A stretch of 64,000 nucleotides of DNA from assembly GCA_009379925.1 (NCBI GenBank), contig WHSU01000001.1, positions 1 to 64,000 on the forward strand. Reading direction: 5' to 3'. Numbering within the stretch: the stretch's first letter is position 1; every line of letters begins with the position of its first letter. Shown here piece by piece: positions 1 through 8,614 of the stretch. The notes beneath the pieces were generated by a model. The model had not been told where the DNA came from. It worked only from the letters and a program-made list of their open reading frames with translations, and ran no database searches. The position numbers and the translations under genes are program-made. This stretch comes from Dehalococcoidia bacterium (GTDB lineage Bacteria > Chloroflexota > Dehalococcoidia > UBA2979).

Positions 1-78
1 CAGCGTCGCGCCGAACAACGCGAGAGCGAAACGCGCGACATCGAGTCCGCGAACGTCGACGCCGGCGAGGGGACCTAG
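1..78 (+). CDS. C-terminal tail of an upstream gene (partial)
   Basis: An open frame enters from the left edge and ends at TAG 76-78, encoding a hydrophilic, charged tail ending ...DAGEGT. The next gene starts one base after this stop, so the two are probably co-transcribed. ABC exporters of the next gene's type are often encoded as adjacent pairs, so this could be the end of the partner subunit. The fragment holds no diagnostic motif, so that is only inference. Confidence 0.5.
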   Translation, partial: QRRAEQRESETRDIESANVDAGEGT

Positions 79-79
79 C

Positions 80-1888
80 GTGGGCTTCGGTTACTACGAG
101 GAGGAGTCGGCGATCGGTCGCGTCTACGACCGGCGTCTGCTGGCGCGCCTGTGGGAGTACCTGCGCCCGTACAAGGCATCGGTGCTCGCCTCGCTGGCGA
201 TGATGATCCTGGTCGCCGTCCTCGAACTGGTGCCGCAGCTGATCATCCGCTACGCCATCGACAAGCAGATCAGGGCAGAGCCGCCAACCATCGAGCAGTT
301 GCCTGAGCTGACGGGGCTGTTCTTCCTCACGCTCTCCACGATCTTCGTCGCGCGCTACGCGCAGGGGATGCTGATGGCGTACGTGGGGCAGCGCGTGATG
401 ATGGACCTGCGGATGGCACTGTTCGCGCACCTCCAGCGCATGTCGATCGCGTTCTTCGACCGCAACCCCGTCGGCCGCCTGGTCACGCGGCTGACCAATG
501 ACATCCAGACGCTGGAGATGGTGATCTCGCAGGGCGTCGTCCAGATGCTCACGAACCTGCTGATGGTGAGCGCCATCGTCGTCGTGCTGATCGTGCTCGA
601 CTGGCGGCTGGCGCTCCTGATGTACTTCTTCCTGCCGTTCCTCATCTATGCCGTGCGCACCTTCGCGATGGCCCAGCGCGACGCCTTCCGCGACCAACGC
701 GTGTGGGTCGCGAGGATCAACGCCTACCTGAACGAGCTGATCACGGGCGTCGCCGTGGTGCAGCTCTTCAACCGGCAGGGCGAGAACCTCCGCCGCTTCG
801 ACCACCGCAATCGAGGGGCCCTGGCGGCCAACATGCGCGTGCTCTTCTGGTACGCGGTCTTCGAGCCGACCGTGGTGCTCTTCGGCGCGGTCACCACCGG
901 CGCCATCCTCTGGTACGGCGGCGGGAACGTGGTGCAGGACACGCTCACCCTGGGCACGTTGGTCGCCTTCCTCGGCTACATGCAGCGCTTCTACTGGCCG
1001 ATCCGCGAGCTGTCCGAGCGCTACACGACGCTGCAGGCCGCCATGGCCTCGGCCGAGCGCATCTTCGAGGTGCTGGACGAGCCCGAGGAACTGACGGACG
1101 TGGACGACCCGCACGAGGTCGAGCACGTGCGCGGCAAGATCGAGTTCCGCGACGTGTGGTTCGCCTACCACGAGGAGAACTGGGTGCTGCGGGGCGTCTC
1201 GTTCACCATCGAGCCCGGCGAGAAGGTCGCGGTCGTCGGGGCTACGGGCGCCGGCAAGTCCACAATGATGTCGTTGCTCAACCGCTTCTACGACATCCAG
1301 CGCGGCGAGATCCTGATCGACGACGTACCGATCAAGCGCTACCGGCAGCGAGCGCTACGCCGCCACGTGGGCCTGATGCTGCAAGACCCGTTCGTGTACA
1401 CGGACACGGTCCTGGAGAACGTCCGCCTCCGCGACCCCAGCATCGCGCCGGAGCGCGTACGCGAGGCCGCCCGCGCCGTCGGCGCCTCCACGTTCATCGA
1501 GCGCATGCCCGAGGGCTACGACTCGATGCTCGCGGAGCGCGGGGCAAACCTCTCCACGGGGCAGAAGCAGCTGATCGCCCTGGCCCGCGTGGCCGCGTTC
1601 GACCCTGAGATCGTGCTGGTGATGGACGAGGCGACCGCCAGCATCGACCCGGAGACCGAGGCGATCATCCAGCGCGGCATCCGCGAGGTGACCAGCGGAC
1701 GCACCTCGATCATCATCGCCCACCGCCTGAACACCATCCGTGCGGTGGACCGCATCATCGTGCTGCACCACGGCGAGCTGGTGGAGGAGGGCACGCACGC
1801 GCAACTGGTGACCACCGGCGGCATCTACGCGCGGCTCTACGAGCTGCAATACAAGGACCAGGACGCGGCGGGCTCGCCTGCCAGCTGA
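80..1888 (+). CDS. ABC exporter half-transporter (membrane domain fused to ATPase)
   Basis: A 602-residue type I ABC exporter. Residues about 1-310 hold a six-helix membrane domain and the remainder holds the nucleotide-binding domain. Visible motifs are Walker A GATGAGKST, a variant signature LSTGQKQ (T for the usual second G), Walker B IVLVMDEAT and the H-loop IIAHRL. Order and length fit the MdlB/LmrA-like multidrug or lipid exporter family, acting in the inner membrane as a dimer. The GTG start lies directly after the stop of the preceding frame, suggesting a two-gene operon and a heterodimer. The substrate cannot be read from the sequence. Confidence 0.93.
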   Translation: MGFGYYEEESAIGRVYDRRLLARLWEYLRPYKASVLASLAMMILVAVLELVPQLIIRYAIDKQIRAEPPTIEQLPELTGLFFLTLSTIFVARYAQGMLMAYVGQRVMMDLRMALFAHLQRMSIAFFDRNPVGRLVTRLTNDIQTLEMVISQGVVQMLTNLLMVSAIVVVLIVLDWRLALLMYFFLPFLIYAVRTFAMAQRDAFRDQRVWVARINAYLNELITGVAVVQLFNRQGENLRRFDHRNRGALAANMRVLFWYAVFEPTVVLFGAVTTGAILWYGGGNVVQDTLTLGTLVAFLGYMQRFYWPIRELSERYTTLQAAMASAERIFEVLDEPEELTDVDDPHEVEHVRGKIEFRDVWFAYHEENWVLRGVSFTIEPGEKVAVVGATGAGKSTMMSLLNRFYDIQRGEILIDDVPIKRYRQRALRRHVGLMLQDPFVYTDTVLENVRLRDPSIAPERVREAARAVGASTFIERMPEGYDSMLAERGANLSTGQKQLIALARVAAFDPEIVLVMDEATASIDPETEAIIQRGIREVTSGRTSIIIAHRLNTIRAVDRIIVLHHGELVEEGTHAQLVTTGGIYARLYELQYKDQDAAGSPAS

Positions 1889-2011
1889 TCCCGTCCGAGG
1901 GCGCCTAGCGCCGCGTCAGGCAACGTTTGCGCGCTTGACGAGGTCGCGTGGGGCTCGGTCGTGTGCGTTGCGGTTGCGCCCGTTCTTCCTCGGGCTCGGC
2001 GGACGAACCGG

Positions 2012-2575
2012 CTAGTGCGGCACGCGGTAGCGAAGGTAGACGACTTTCGAACTGAAGGTTCGGGTCTCGACGAGTTCGAGGTCCACCCGGCGCTCACGCT
2101 GGGGGAAGAACGGAATGCCACCGCCGACCAGTACCGGGTAGACCCGGGCGCGGTACTCGTCGATCAGACCCAACGCGGCCGCCTCGGCGGCGAGCGTCGC
2201 GCCGCCGATCGCGATGTTGCCCTCCCCCGGCTCGGCTCGCAACCGCTCGATCTCCTCCGCCAGGCCACCAGACGCCAGGCGCGTATTGCCCTGCACCGCC
2301 GACAGCTTGGTGGAGAACACCACCTTAGGGAGGGCCTTCCAGATCGTGGCGAATTCGAGCGTCGAGAAGTCGAGCGCCGGGTTCTGGTCGGCAGTCTCCC
2401 AGTACAGCATCGTCTCGTATAGCCGTCGTCCCAACAGGTGGACGCCTACCTGTCGTACCTCGTCGGTGGCGAAGCGAAAGACCTCCTCGTCAGGCGGCGT
2501 CCAGTCGAAACCGCCATCCGGCCCAACGATATAGCCGTCCAGTGAGACACCCATCGAATAGGTCACGCTGCGCAT
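2012..2575 (-). CDS. Dihydrofolate reductase-like (RibD C-terminal domain) protein
   Basis: A 187-residue single-domain protein of the RibD C-terminal/DHFR-like fold, an NADPH-dependent reductase family. It has the family opening SLDGYIVGPDGGFDW, the LLGRRLYETM segment, the glycine-rich IAIGGATLAAE nucleotide loop and the YPVLVGGGIPFF strand. ATG 2575 is chosen because AGGAGG lies just upstream, overlapping the stop of the crotonase gene; the longer frame upstream is a shadow of that gene. The 11-base gap makes the two a likely operon. Stand-alone members often have unknown substrates, so a role in folate or riboflavin synthesis is not implied. Confidence 0.88.
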   Translation of the reverse strand: MRSVTYSMGVSLDGYIVGPDGGFDWTPPDEEVFRFATDEVRQVGVHLLGRRLYETMLYWETADQNPALDFSTLEFATIWKALPKVVFSTKLSAVQGNTRLASGGLAEEIERLRAEPGEGNIAIGGATLAAEAAALGLIDEYRARVYPVLVGGGIPFFPQRERRVDLELVETRTFSSKVVYLRYRVPH

Positions 2576-2586
2576 CAGAGGTCCTC

Positions 2587-3399
2587 CTAGCTGCCGGTGA
2601 ACCTCGGCGCCCGCTTCTCCACGAAGCTGGCGCGCGACTCCTTCACGTCGTTCGGCGCGCGGCGCGCGTAGCCGAGGCCGTGGTACTCCTCGCGGAGCGC
2701 GTCCTCCAGGTTGAGGTCCAGGTTGCGCTGGATGACGCGCTTCGCGCTGCGCATGGCCATCGGCGGCCAGCCCGCGATCTGGTTCGCCACCTCGAGCGCT
2801 TCGTCGATCAGCCGCTCGTGCGGCACCAGGCGGTCGAGCAGGCCCAGCCGGTACGCTTCCTCGCCGTCCACGCTGCGGCTGGTGAAGATGAGGTCCGCCG
2901 CGCGCGAGTAGCCAATGATGCGCGGGAGGAAGAACGACATCCCGGAGTCCGGGGACAGGCTTCGCTCGATGAACACGGTCTTGAAGCGCGACTGGTCGGA
3001 CCCCACGCGCATGTCGCATGCCAGCGCCATGCTCATGCCCGCGCCGGCCGCGACGCCGTTGACCGCGGCGATCGTTGGCTTCGTCATGCGATAGAGGGAG
3101 ATCGCCTGCCGGCCTACCCAGCCGTATTCGTCCAGCCGGTCGCCCTGCGGCGGCGTTTCGGGCTCGGCGTCGCCGTTGGCGCTCGGTGGGCGGCCGCTGA
3201 GGTCGGCGCCGGCGCAGAAACCCCGACCGGCGCCCGTGATGACGACCGCACGGATGGTGTCATCCTCCTCGGCAGCGCGCACCGCCGCGCGCTGGTCCTC
3301 CTGGAGTCCCCTGCTCAGTGCGTTCAGCCGGTCCGGCCGGTTCAGGGTGATCAGCGCCACCTGGTCCCGGCGCTCGTACGTCAAGAACTCGTAGTCCAT
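2587..3399 (-). CDS. Enoyl-CoA hydratase/isomerase family protein (PaaG-like)
   Basis: A 270-residue crotonase-fold protein acting on acyl-CoA thioesters. The oxyanion-hole segment is ITGAGRGFCAGADLSG, and a second glycine-rich loop is AVNGVAAGAGMSMA. The active-site loop reads SLSPDSGMSFFLPR, with Asp where classical hydratases carry Glu. This resembles PaaG-type isomerases, so isomerisation of a ring-derived or branched enoyl-CoA is plausible. ATG start at 3399. It is followed closely by the DHFR-like gene and faces the divergent P450 gene, in a neighbourhood of other CoA-dependent catabolic genes. The precise substrate is unknown. Confidence 0.9.
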   Translation of the reverse strand: MDYEFLTYERRDQVALITLNRPDRLNALSRGLQEDQRAAVRAAEEDDTIRAVVITGAGRGFCAGADLSGRPPSANGDAEPETPPQGDRLDEYGWVGRQAISLYRMTKPTIAAVNGVAAGAGMSMALACDMRVGSDQSRFKTVFIERSLSPDSGMSFFLPRIIGYSRAADLIFTSRSVDGEEAYRLGLLDRLVPHERLIDEALEVANQIAGWPPMAMRSAKRVIQRNLDLNLEDALREEYHGLGYARRAPNDVKESRASFVEKRAPRFTGS

Positions 3400-3566
3400 C
3401 GGCCACCACCCCTCGTCACTGCGTCATCGGCTGCGCGCCCGGCGGCCAGCATACGCAGCGCTCGATGCGATGCAAATCAGGGACGTGTACCCGCGTGCTA
3501 GACTTCCCTGGCATATCCTGCCAGACGTTCGTACGGAATCCCGCCCGCACCGTGCCGAGGTGGCCT

Positions 3567-4916
3567 ATGGCAACCGCTCGCGAGTCCCTGCTCCAGCGAC
3601 TGCTCCGCTCCAGCCGGCGGCGCCGCATGTGGGCCATGCGGGAGGGGCAGCCGATCCCGCAGCCGTCGAAGCTGCGCACGCTCATCCGGCCGGCGATCAT
3701 CCGAGGGCTCACGCTCAAGGAGCGCGTGCAGACCGGCGCGCACTACAACCCGCTCGCGGACGGGTTCCACCAGGACCCGACTGCGGACTACACGCGGTTG
3801 CGCACGAAGGACCCCGTCCACTACAGCGAACTGCTGCGCGGGTGGGTGATCAGCCGCCACGAGGACATCGACGCCATCCTACGCGACCACAAACGCTTCT
3901 CCAACGACAACCGCAACGCGAGCGACCTCCAGTTCGAGGGTTCCGACGCCATCGACCAGCGCTCGATGCTCGGCCTCGACCCACCCGACCACACGCGGCT
4001 GCGCAGCCTGGTCAACCAGGCCTTCACACCAAGAGCCATCGAGGCGTGGCGGCCGCGCATCGAGGAGACGGTCGACGAGCTGCTCGACGCCATCGGCGAC
4101 GCCCGGCGCTTCGACGCCATCGAGGCACTGGCCGTGCCGCTGCCGATCGTGGTGATCTCGGACTTGCTTGGGATCCCTCGGGAAGACCGCGCGCGGTTCA
4201 AGGCGTGGTCAGACCGCGTGGCGCGCACGCTCGAGCCCACCATCACCCCAACCGAGCTGGCGGAGGCGATGGAGGCGCGGGACGAACTGCGAGCTTACCT
4301 CGACGTCATCGTGCGCGAGCGGGCGCGCGAGCCTCGCGAGGACCTGGTCTCGGTGCTGGCGACGGCCGAGGAAGCCGGCGACCGCCTGACCCAGGACGAG
4401 GTGCTGGCGACGCTGATCCTGCTGCTCGTCGCCGGGAACGAGACGACCACGAACCTCATCGGCAACGGGCTCTATGCCCTGCTGGGGCATCCGGAGCAGA
4501 TGCGGTGGGTGCGCGAGCACCCCGAGCGCGTCGATGTGGCCGTCGAGGAACTGCTCCGCTACGACAGCCCGGTGCAGACCAACGCGCGCACCGCGCTGGC
4601 AGATGTCGAGATTGGCGGCAAGGTCGTGCGGAAGGGCCAGCAGGTGATCCTGCTGCAAGGCGCCGCGAACCATGACCCCGCGCAGTACGCCGAGGCGGAC
4701 CGCCTCGACCTCGCCCGCGGCGACCGCAGCCACGTCTCCTTCGGGCGTGGCATCCACCACTGCCTGGGCGCCCCACTCGCGCGGCTGGAGGGCCAGCTGA
4801 TCTTCCCTCGGCTGCTGGCGCGCTACCCTGATCTGCACCTGGCTTCGGGCGCGAAGCCCCGATTCCGCGATCAGGTGGTGCTGCGAGGCCTGCGCTCGCT
4901 CGAGGTGGAGGTGTAA
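3567..4916 (+). CDS. Cytochrome P450 (first copy)
   Basis: A 449-residue soluble bacterial P450 monooxygenase. The I-helix oxygen-activation motif is AGNETTTN, the ExxR motif is in EELLRYDSP, and the heme loop is FGRGIHHCLGAPLAR with proximal ligand Cys399. ATG 3567 is preferred because GCCGAGG lies at 3554-3560; an in-frame ATG at 3465 would add 34 residues unlike a P450 N-terminus. No membrane anchor is seen, so it probably takes electrons from a ferredoxin; no redox partner gene is in the window. It is followed after 2 bases by a DUF2277 gene. Substrate unknown. Confidence 0.95.
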   Translation: MATARESLLQRLLRSSRRRRMWAMREGQPIPQPSKLRTLIRPAIIRGLTLKERVQTGAHYNPLADGFHQDPTADYTRLRTKDPVHYSELLRGWVISRHEDIDAILRDHKRFSNDNRNASDLQFEGSDAIDQRSMLGLDPPDHTRLRSLVNQAFTPRAIEAWRPRIEETVDELLDAIGDARRFDAIEALAVPLPIVVISDLLGIPREDRARFKAWSDRVARTLEPTITPTELAEAMEARDELRAYLDVIVRERAREPREDLVSVLATAEEAGDRLTQDEVLATLILLLVAGNETTTNLIGNGLYALLGHPEQMRWVREHPERVDVAVEELLRYDSPVQTNARTALADVEIGGKVVRKGQQVILLQGAANHDPAQYAEADRLDLARGDRSHVSFGRGIHHCLGAPLARLEGQLIFPRLLARYPDLHLASGAKPRFRDQVVLRGLRSLEVEV

Positions 4917-4918
4917 CG

Positions 4919-5143
4919 ATGTGCCGTTCGATTAAGCGCCTGCGGCCGGCCGCGAACGACCCGGTGGGCGTGCCCGCTACGCCCGAGGAGATCGAGGCGG
5001 CCGCACTCCAGTTCGTCAAGAAGATCAGCGGCTTCCAGCGCCCCTCGCCCGCCAACCAGGCGGCGTTCGACCGCGCCGTCGCCGACATCGCCACTACCTC
5101 GACGCAGCTGCTCGACGGTCTGGTGCTGGGAGCGCGCCGGTAG
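4919..5143 (+). CDS. DUF2277 family small protein
   Basis: A 74-residue protein starting MCRSIKRLRP, with the conserved core PEEIEAAALQFVKKISGF and PSPANQAAFDRAV. This layout matches the DUF2277 family, whose function is not established. It begins 2 bases after the P450 stop and must be translated with it. The conserved Cys2 near the N-terminus is a family feature and might bind a metal or be modified, which is speculation. The tight linkage makes an accessory role for the P450 worth considering. Confidence 0.82.
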   Translation: MCRSIKRLRPAANDPVGVPATPEEIEAAALQFVKKISGFQRPSPANQAAFDRAVADIATTSTQLLDGLVLGARR

Positions 5144-5214
5144 CGCATTGCCACATCTCGCCTGCTAGCATCGCACCGCGACTCGCCCCGTCCGGGAGAT
5201 CCGAGAGGTCATCC

Positions 5215-6327
5215 GTGACTACCACAACGCACCTCGACCTGCTGGAGCAGGCACGGACACTGGCCGAGGGGTGGCGCGAGCGCGAGCGGGAACAGCCAGA
5301 CGACCTCCAGCCGGAAAGCCTGGACGCGGCGCGTCGCAGCGGCCTGCTGCTCGCCCCGTTTCCTCAGGCGCTCGGCGGGCAGGGATGCAGCCTAGTCGAT
5401 GCCGTCCACCTGACGGAGACGATCGGCCGCGCCTCACCCTCGATGGCCCTGCTCGTCTCGATGCCACTCGGCCTCGCCGGCGTGCATTCCGCCAACGACG
5501 CTGTCCCGGCTGAGCATCGGGCGGCGTGGGAGGCGCGCGTCGAGGCGTTGGCCGCCGACTACGCGGCCGGCGTCTGGTACGCCGCCTGCAACTCGGAACG
5601 AGGCGCGGGCGGCTCGCTCGACGCCACGAAGACCGTCGCATCCAGGCAGGACGACGGCGCGTGGAGGCTCACCGGCGAAAAGATCCTCGCGACGGGCGGG
5701 CGATACGCCGACCGCTTCTTCTCGACGGCGAAGGTGACGCAGGACGACCTGCCGGGCGCCGGGGTGGTGGAGTTCTTCGTGCTCCGTACGGACGCGCCGG
5801 GCGTACAGATCCTCGATGACTGGGACGGCTTCGGGATGCGTCCGACGGAAAGCCAGACGGTCCGCTACGAGGTCGCCCCGGCCAGTGACATCGTGGGGTT
5901 CCCGGACTTCATCGCCGTCCAACAGCCGCTTGGGTACTGGTTCTGCCTGTTCGCCGCGATCCCACTCGCCTGTGCCGCGTCGATGCTCGAGCAGCTCTCG
6001 ACGCCTCGCCCTGCCTCGCCGGCGCTCCGGCTCCGCTTCACCGATGCGGAGATGCGCGTGGAGGCGCTGCGCGCGTACCTGCGCGAGACGGCTTCGATGT
6101 GGCAGCCGGCCGCCGGGCAGGAATACGCCGCCCGCGTGCTGCGCACCAAGACTTACGTCTCGCAGGAATCGACGAAGCTGTGCGCCGAGCTGTTCGCCCT
6201 CGGTGGCGGGCGGCACTATCGCCGCACGGACCCGCTGGCCCGGCTGCTGGCGGACTCCTTCGCCGGCACCGCCCTGCGCCCGCCGCTCGCGATGGCCCTC
6301 GATGCGATGGTGGCGGACCTGCCCTGA
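5215..6327 (+). CDS. Acyl-CoA dehydrogenase family protein
   Basis: A 370-residue flavoprotein of the acyl-CoA dehydrogenase fold. The N-terminal helical part contains LLLAPFPQALGGQG, followed by the beta-domain with NSERGAGGSLDATKT and GEKILATGGRYADRFF, then the C-terminal helical bundle with ALGGGRHYRRTDPLARLLADS. The layout fits more divergent members that act as desulfurisation or flavin-dependent monooxygenase-like enzymes as well as true dehydrogenases, so the reaction is open. The GTG start at 5215 has GAGAGG upstream. It lies 71 bases after the DUF2277 gene on the same strand, so it may belong to the same catabolic unit as the P450. Confidence 0.88.
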   Translation: MTTTTHLDLLEQARTLAEGWREREREQPDDLQPESLDAARRSGLLLAPFPQALGGQGCSLVDAVHLTETIGRASPSMALLVSMPLGLAGVHSANDAVPAEHRAAWEARVEALAADYAAGVWYAACNSERGAGGSLDATKTVASRQDDGAWRLTGEKILATGGRYADRFFSTAKVTQDDLPGAGVVEFFVLRTDAPGVQILDDWDGFGMRPTESQTVRYEVAPASDIVGFPDFIAVQQPLGYWFCLFAAIPLACAASMLEQLSTPRPASPALRLRFTDAEMRVEALRAYLRETASMWQPAAGQEYAARVLRTKTYVSQESTKLCAELFALGGGRHYRRTDPLARLLADSFAGTALRPPLAMALDAMVADLP

Positions 6328-6344
6328 GCCCTGGCAGCGACGGG

Positions 6345-6913
6345 TTACGGAGCCTCGTAGAAGAACGCAAGCCGGCCGAGGTACCCAACCACGCACAGGA
6401 TCGCACCCACCGCTGCCGACAGGACCAGCGTCCTCGTCGGTTGCCTGGGGGTGACGATCCCGGAAACGAGGAAGAGCAGACCCGCTGTCGCCGCGAACCC
6501 GACCGGGTTCCCCTCGACGAACGCGAAGAGGAGCGCGGGACCGCGATGAAGCCGCCCGCCGCCGCGAACCCGAGGCCTACGCGGACCGGGTTGCCCGGGG
6601 CGGTGGCACGTGCGGCCACCACCGTGGCAACTGCGGCCACCAGCGCAACCGTGAGCCCGGTAGCGACGCGATGCGCCTCGCGCTCCTCGTGTGACTGATA
6701 CCAGGAGCTGACACACTCCGAGAAGCGGGGGAAGCCGAGGCCGGCGGGGCACGCCTGGCCCTCGATTGGAGGGTCGGGGAACAGCGCCCGTGCCGCGAGG
6801 GTGAGTGTCAGGATGACCGCAGCCACGAAGAGCGCCGTCGCGACCCCCTCACGCACGCCCGACTGCGTAAGCCCTGCAGCGTCTGAGGCTCGAGGGGACG
6901 TTGGCGCCGCCAT
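6345..6913 (-). pseudogene. Four-helix membrane protein interrupted by a frameshift
   Basis: ATG 6913 opens a frame (MAAPTSPRASDAAG...) with hydrophobic segments ALFVAAVILTLTLAARAL and VALVAAVATVVAARA, reading to GFAAAGGFIA near 6545. From there the hydrophobic protein continues in another frame as PALLFAFVEGNPVGFAATAG and ends with LGRLAFFYEAP and a stop at 6345. The total span is 569 bases, one short of a multiple of three. Adding one G in the GCGG run near 6541-6543 restores a continuous protein of about 189 residues with four helices. The gene is either recently broken or the base is a sequencing error. Its start overlaps the stop of the CoA-transferase (TAATG). No family recognised. Confidence 0.72.
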
Positions 6914-8112
6914 TAGGGAATGACGCCCTGTTCCTTGAGCGCCGTGATGCGGTCCCAGTCGTAACCCAGCTCCTGGAGCACCAGCTCCGTGTCCTGCCCG
7001 AGCTGCGGCGCGCCTGAGCGCGCCTCCCACGGCGTGCCGTGGAAGTCGACGGGCGTGGCGACCATGCGGGCAGTGCCGCCCTCGGCGCGTGGCACGTCCA
7101 CCCAGGCGCCGGCCTGCGCCATCACCGGGTCTGCGACGACCTCTTCGAGCGTGTGCACGGGCGCCCACCACACGTCGTTGCGGTCGAGCACCGGCGCCCA
7201 CTCCTCCAGCGTGCGCTGCGCCAGCACCTCGTCGATCGCGCTTACGAGGTCGGCCGCGTTCATCGCGCGCCGGGCGAGCGACTCGAAACGCTCTTCGAAC
7301 ATCCACTCCTCGTGGTTGACCGCGCGACAGAAGTCCGGCCAGTGGCGGTCGCCCTCCAGCATCAGCAGCCAGATCCAGCGCCCGTCCTTCGTGCGGTAGC
7401 AGTTGATCAGCGGGTTGAGAAACGCCGTCCGCTTCGAGGGTTGCGGCACCACGTCCCCCTGCAACGCCTGGTTGAGGTCCCAGCCGAGCTGGTACGCCGC
7501 CGTCCGCGCGAGCGAGGTGGTGATGAGCTGGCCCTTGCCGCTGCGCTCGCGGTGATAGAGCGCCGCGGCAATGGCGCCGGCCGCGTTAGCGCCGGTGAAA
7601 TGGTCGCCCATACCGCCTCGTTGCAGGGGGAGGTCACCGTCGCCGGACTGCAGCATCCAGGAGAGGCCGCCACGCGCCCAGTACGCACCCACATCGAAGG
7701 CTGCGCGGTCGGACTCCTCGTGGCCCAGGCCGTATGCGGAGACGTGCGCGTAGACCAGCCGCGGATAGCGAGGACAGACGCTCGCGGGGTCCAGCCCCAG
7801 GCGCGCCAGCCCGCCACCGCGCACGTTGCTGACAAAGACGTCCGCCTGTTCCAGCAGCCGCGCGGCCACCTCTCTGCCCTCGTCGCTGCCGAGGTCCACC
7901 GCAACGCTGCGCTTGCCCCGATTGTCAAGCTCGAACTGCGGCGGGATGCCACCCCCGCCGAGCATCGCGCTGATGCCCCGGAACGGGTCGCCGGCGGGTG
8001 GCTCCAGCTTGACCACGTCCGCACCCCAGTCCGCCAGGATGCCGGCGGCCGAGGGGGCTGCCACCCACACGCCGACCTCGACGACCCGGACGCCCTCCAT
8101 CGGACCCGCCAT
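6913..8112 (-). CDS. CaiB/BaiF family (class III) CoA-transferase
   Basis: A 399-residue class III CoA-transferase, which moves CoA between carboxylic acids through an aspartyl-CoA intermediate. N-terminal VRVVEVGVWVAAPSAAGILADWGADVVKLEPP and FELDNRGKRSVAVDL are typical, and AAFDVGAYWARGG contains the likely catalytic Asp region. ATG 8112 is chosen over GTG 8133 because GGGAGGGG sits 6 bases upstream of it. Its stop overlaps the start of the frameshifted membrane protein. Likely role: activation of an organic acid for the nearby acyl-CoA enzymes. The acid is unknown. Confidence 0.92.
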   Translation of the reverse strand: MAGPMEGVRVVEVGVWVAAPSAAGILADWGADVVKLEPPAGDPFRGISAMLGGGGIPPQFELDNRGKRSVAVDLGSDEGREVAARLLEQADVFVSNVRGGGLARLGLDPASVCPRYPRLVYAHVSAYGLGHEESDRAAFDVGAYWARGGLSWMLQSGDGDLPLQRGGMGDHFTGANAAGAIAAALYHRERSGKGQLITTSLARTAAYQLGWDLNQALQGDVVPQPSKRTAFLNPLINCYRTKDGRWIWLLMLEGDRHWPDFCRAVNHEEWMFEERFESLARRAMNAADLVSAIDEVLAQRTLEEWAPVLDRNDVWWAPVHTLEEVVADPVMAQAGAWVDVPRAEGGTARMVATPVDFHGTPWEARSGAPQLGQDTELVLQELGYDWDRITALKEQGVIP

Positions 8113-8142
8113 CGACGTCCCCTCCCGCTCCACCGCGCCCGG

Positions 8143-8547
8143 CTACGCCTGCTGACCCAGCTCCACCCAGTTGCCGTCCGGGTCCTCGACCATCGAGATC
8201 GTGACGCCAGGCCGGGACTCGCGAGGCTCGACCGCGATCGTGTAGCCGGCCGCGCGGCAGCGCTCGACCATTTCGTCCAGGTTGGAGACCCAGAAGGTCC
8301 AGTAGCGGTAGCCGTATGCGCCCTGGAGGCCGCCGGGCGGCGCCTTCGCCGGTGGCGGGGAACCGGGCTGGATCACCTTGATCGTGCTGGTGCCGCACAG
8401 CAGGCGATGCATCTGGCCGCCATTGGCCATCGGTTGCACGCGTTCGAACTCGAAGCCCAGCGTGTCGCGATAGAAGCGGAGCGACTGTTCGGCGTCCTCC
8501 ACGATGATGCCGATGTCGATCGAGTCCTTGGTGAGGGCGACGCCCAT
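8143..8547 (-). CDS. VOC family (glyoxalase/bleomycin-resistance-like) protein
   Basis: A 134-residue protein of the vicinal-oxygen-chelate fold, with two beta-alpha-beta-beta-beta modules. Seen are DIGIIVEDAEQSLRFYRDTLGF at the N-terminus and NLDEMVERCRAAGYTI then VEDPDGNWVELGQ at the C-terminus, where the final Glu is the usual metal ligand. Members are glyoxalases, epimerases, dioxygenases or binding proteins. It is 30 bases upstream of the CoA-transferase on the same strand, so a methylmalonyl-CoA epimerase-like or ring-cleavage role is possible but unproven. Confidence 0.88.
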   Translation of the reverse strand: MGVALTKDSIDIGIIVEDAEQSLRFYRDTLGFEFERVQPMANGGQMHRLLCGTSTIKVIQPGSPPPAKAPPGGLQGAYGYRYWTFWVSNLDEMVERCRAAGYTIAVEPRESRPGVTISMVEDPDGNWVELGQQA

Positions 8548-8614
8548 GGCGCCTCGCTTTCTCTACTCGCCTCGGGGATGGGCCGGCCCCGGCGATGCTA
8601 CACGTCCAGTCTTG

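Noticed and set aside
703-1608. Long Arg/Pro-rich open frame overlapping the ABC exporter
   Set aside because: It lies in another frame of a well-supported transporter gene and has the low-complexity composition expected of a GC-rich shadow frame. The same reason removed most other overlapping frames.
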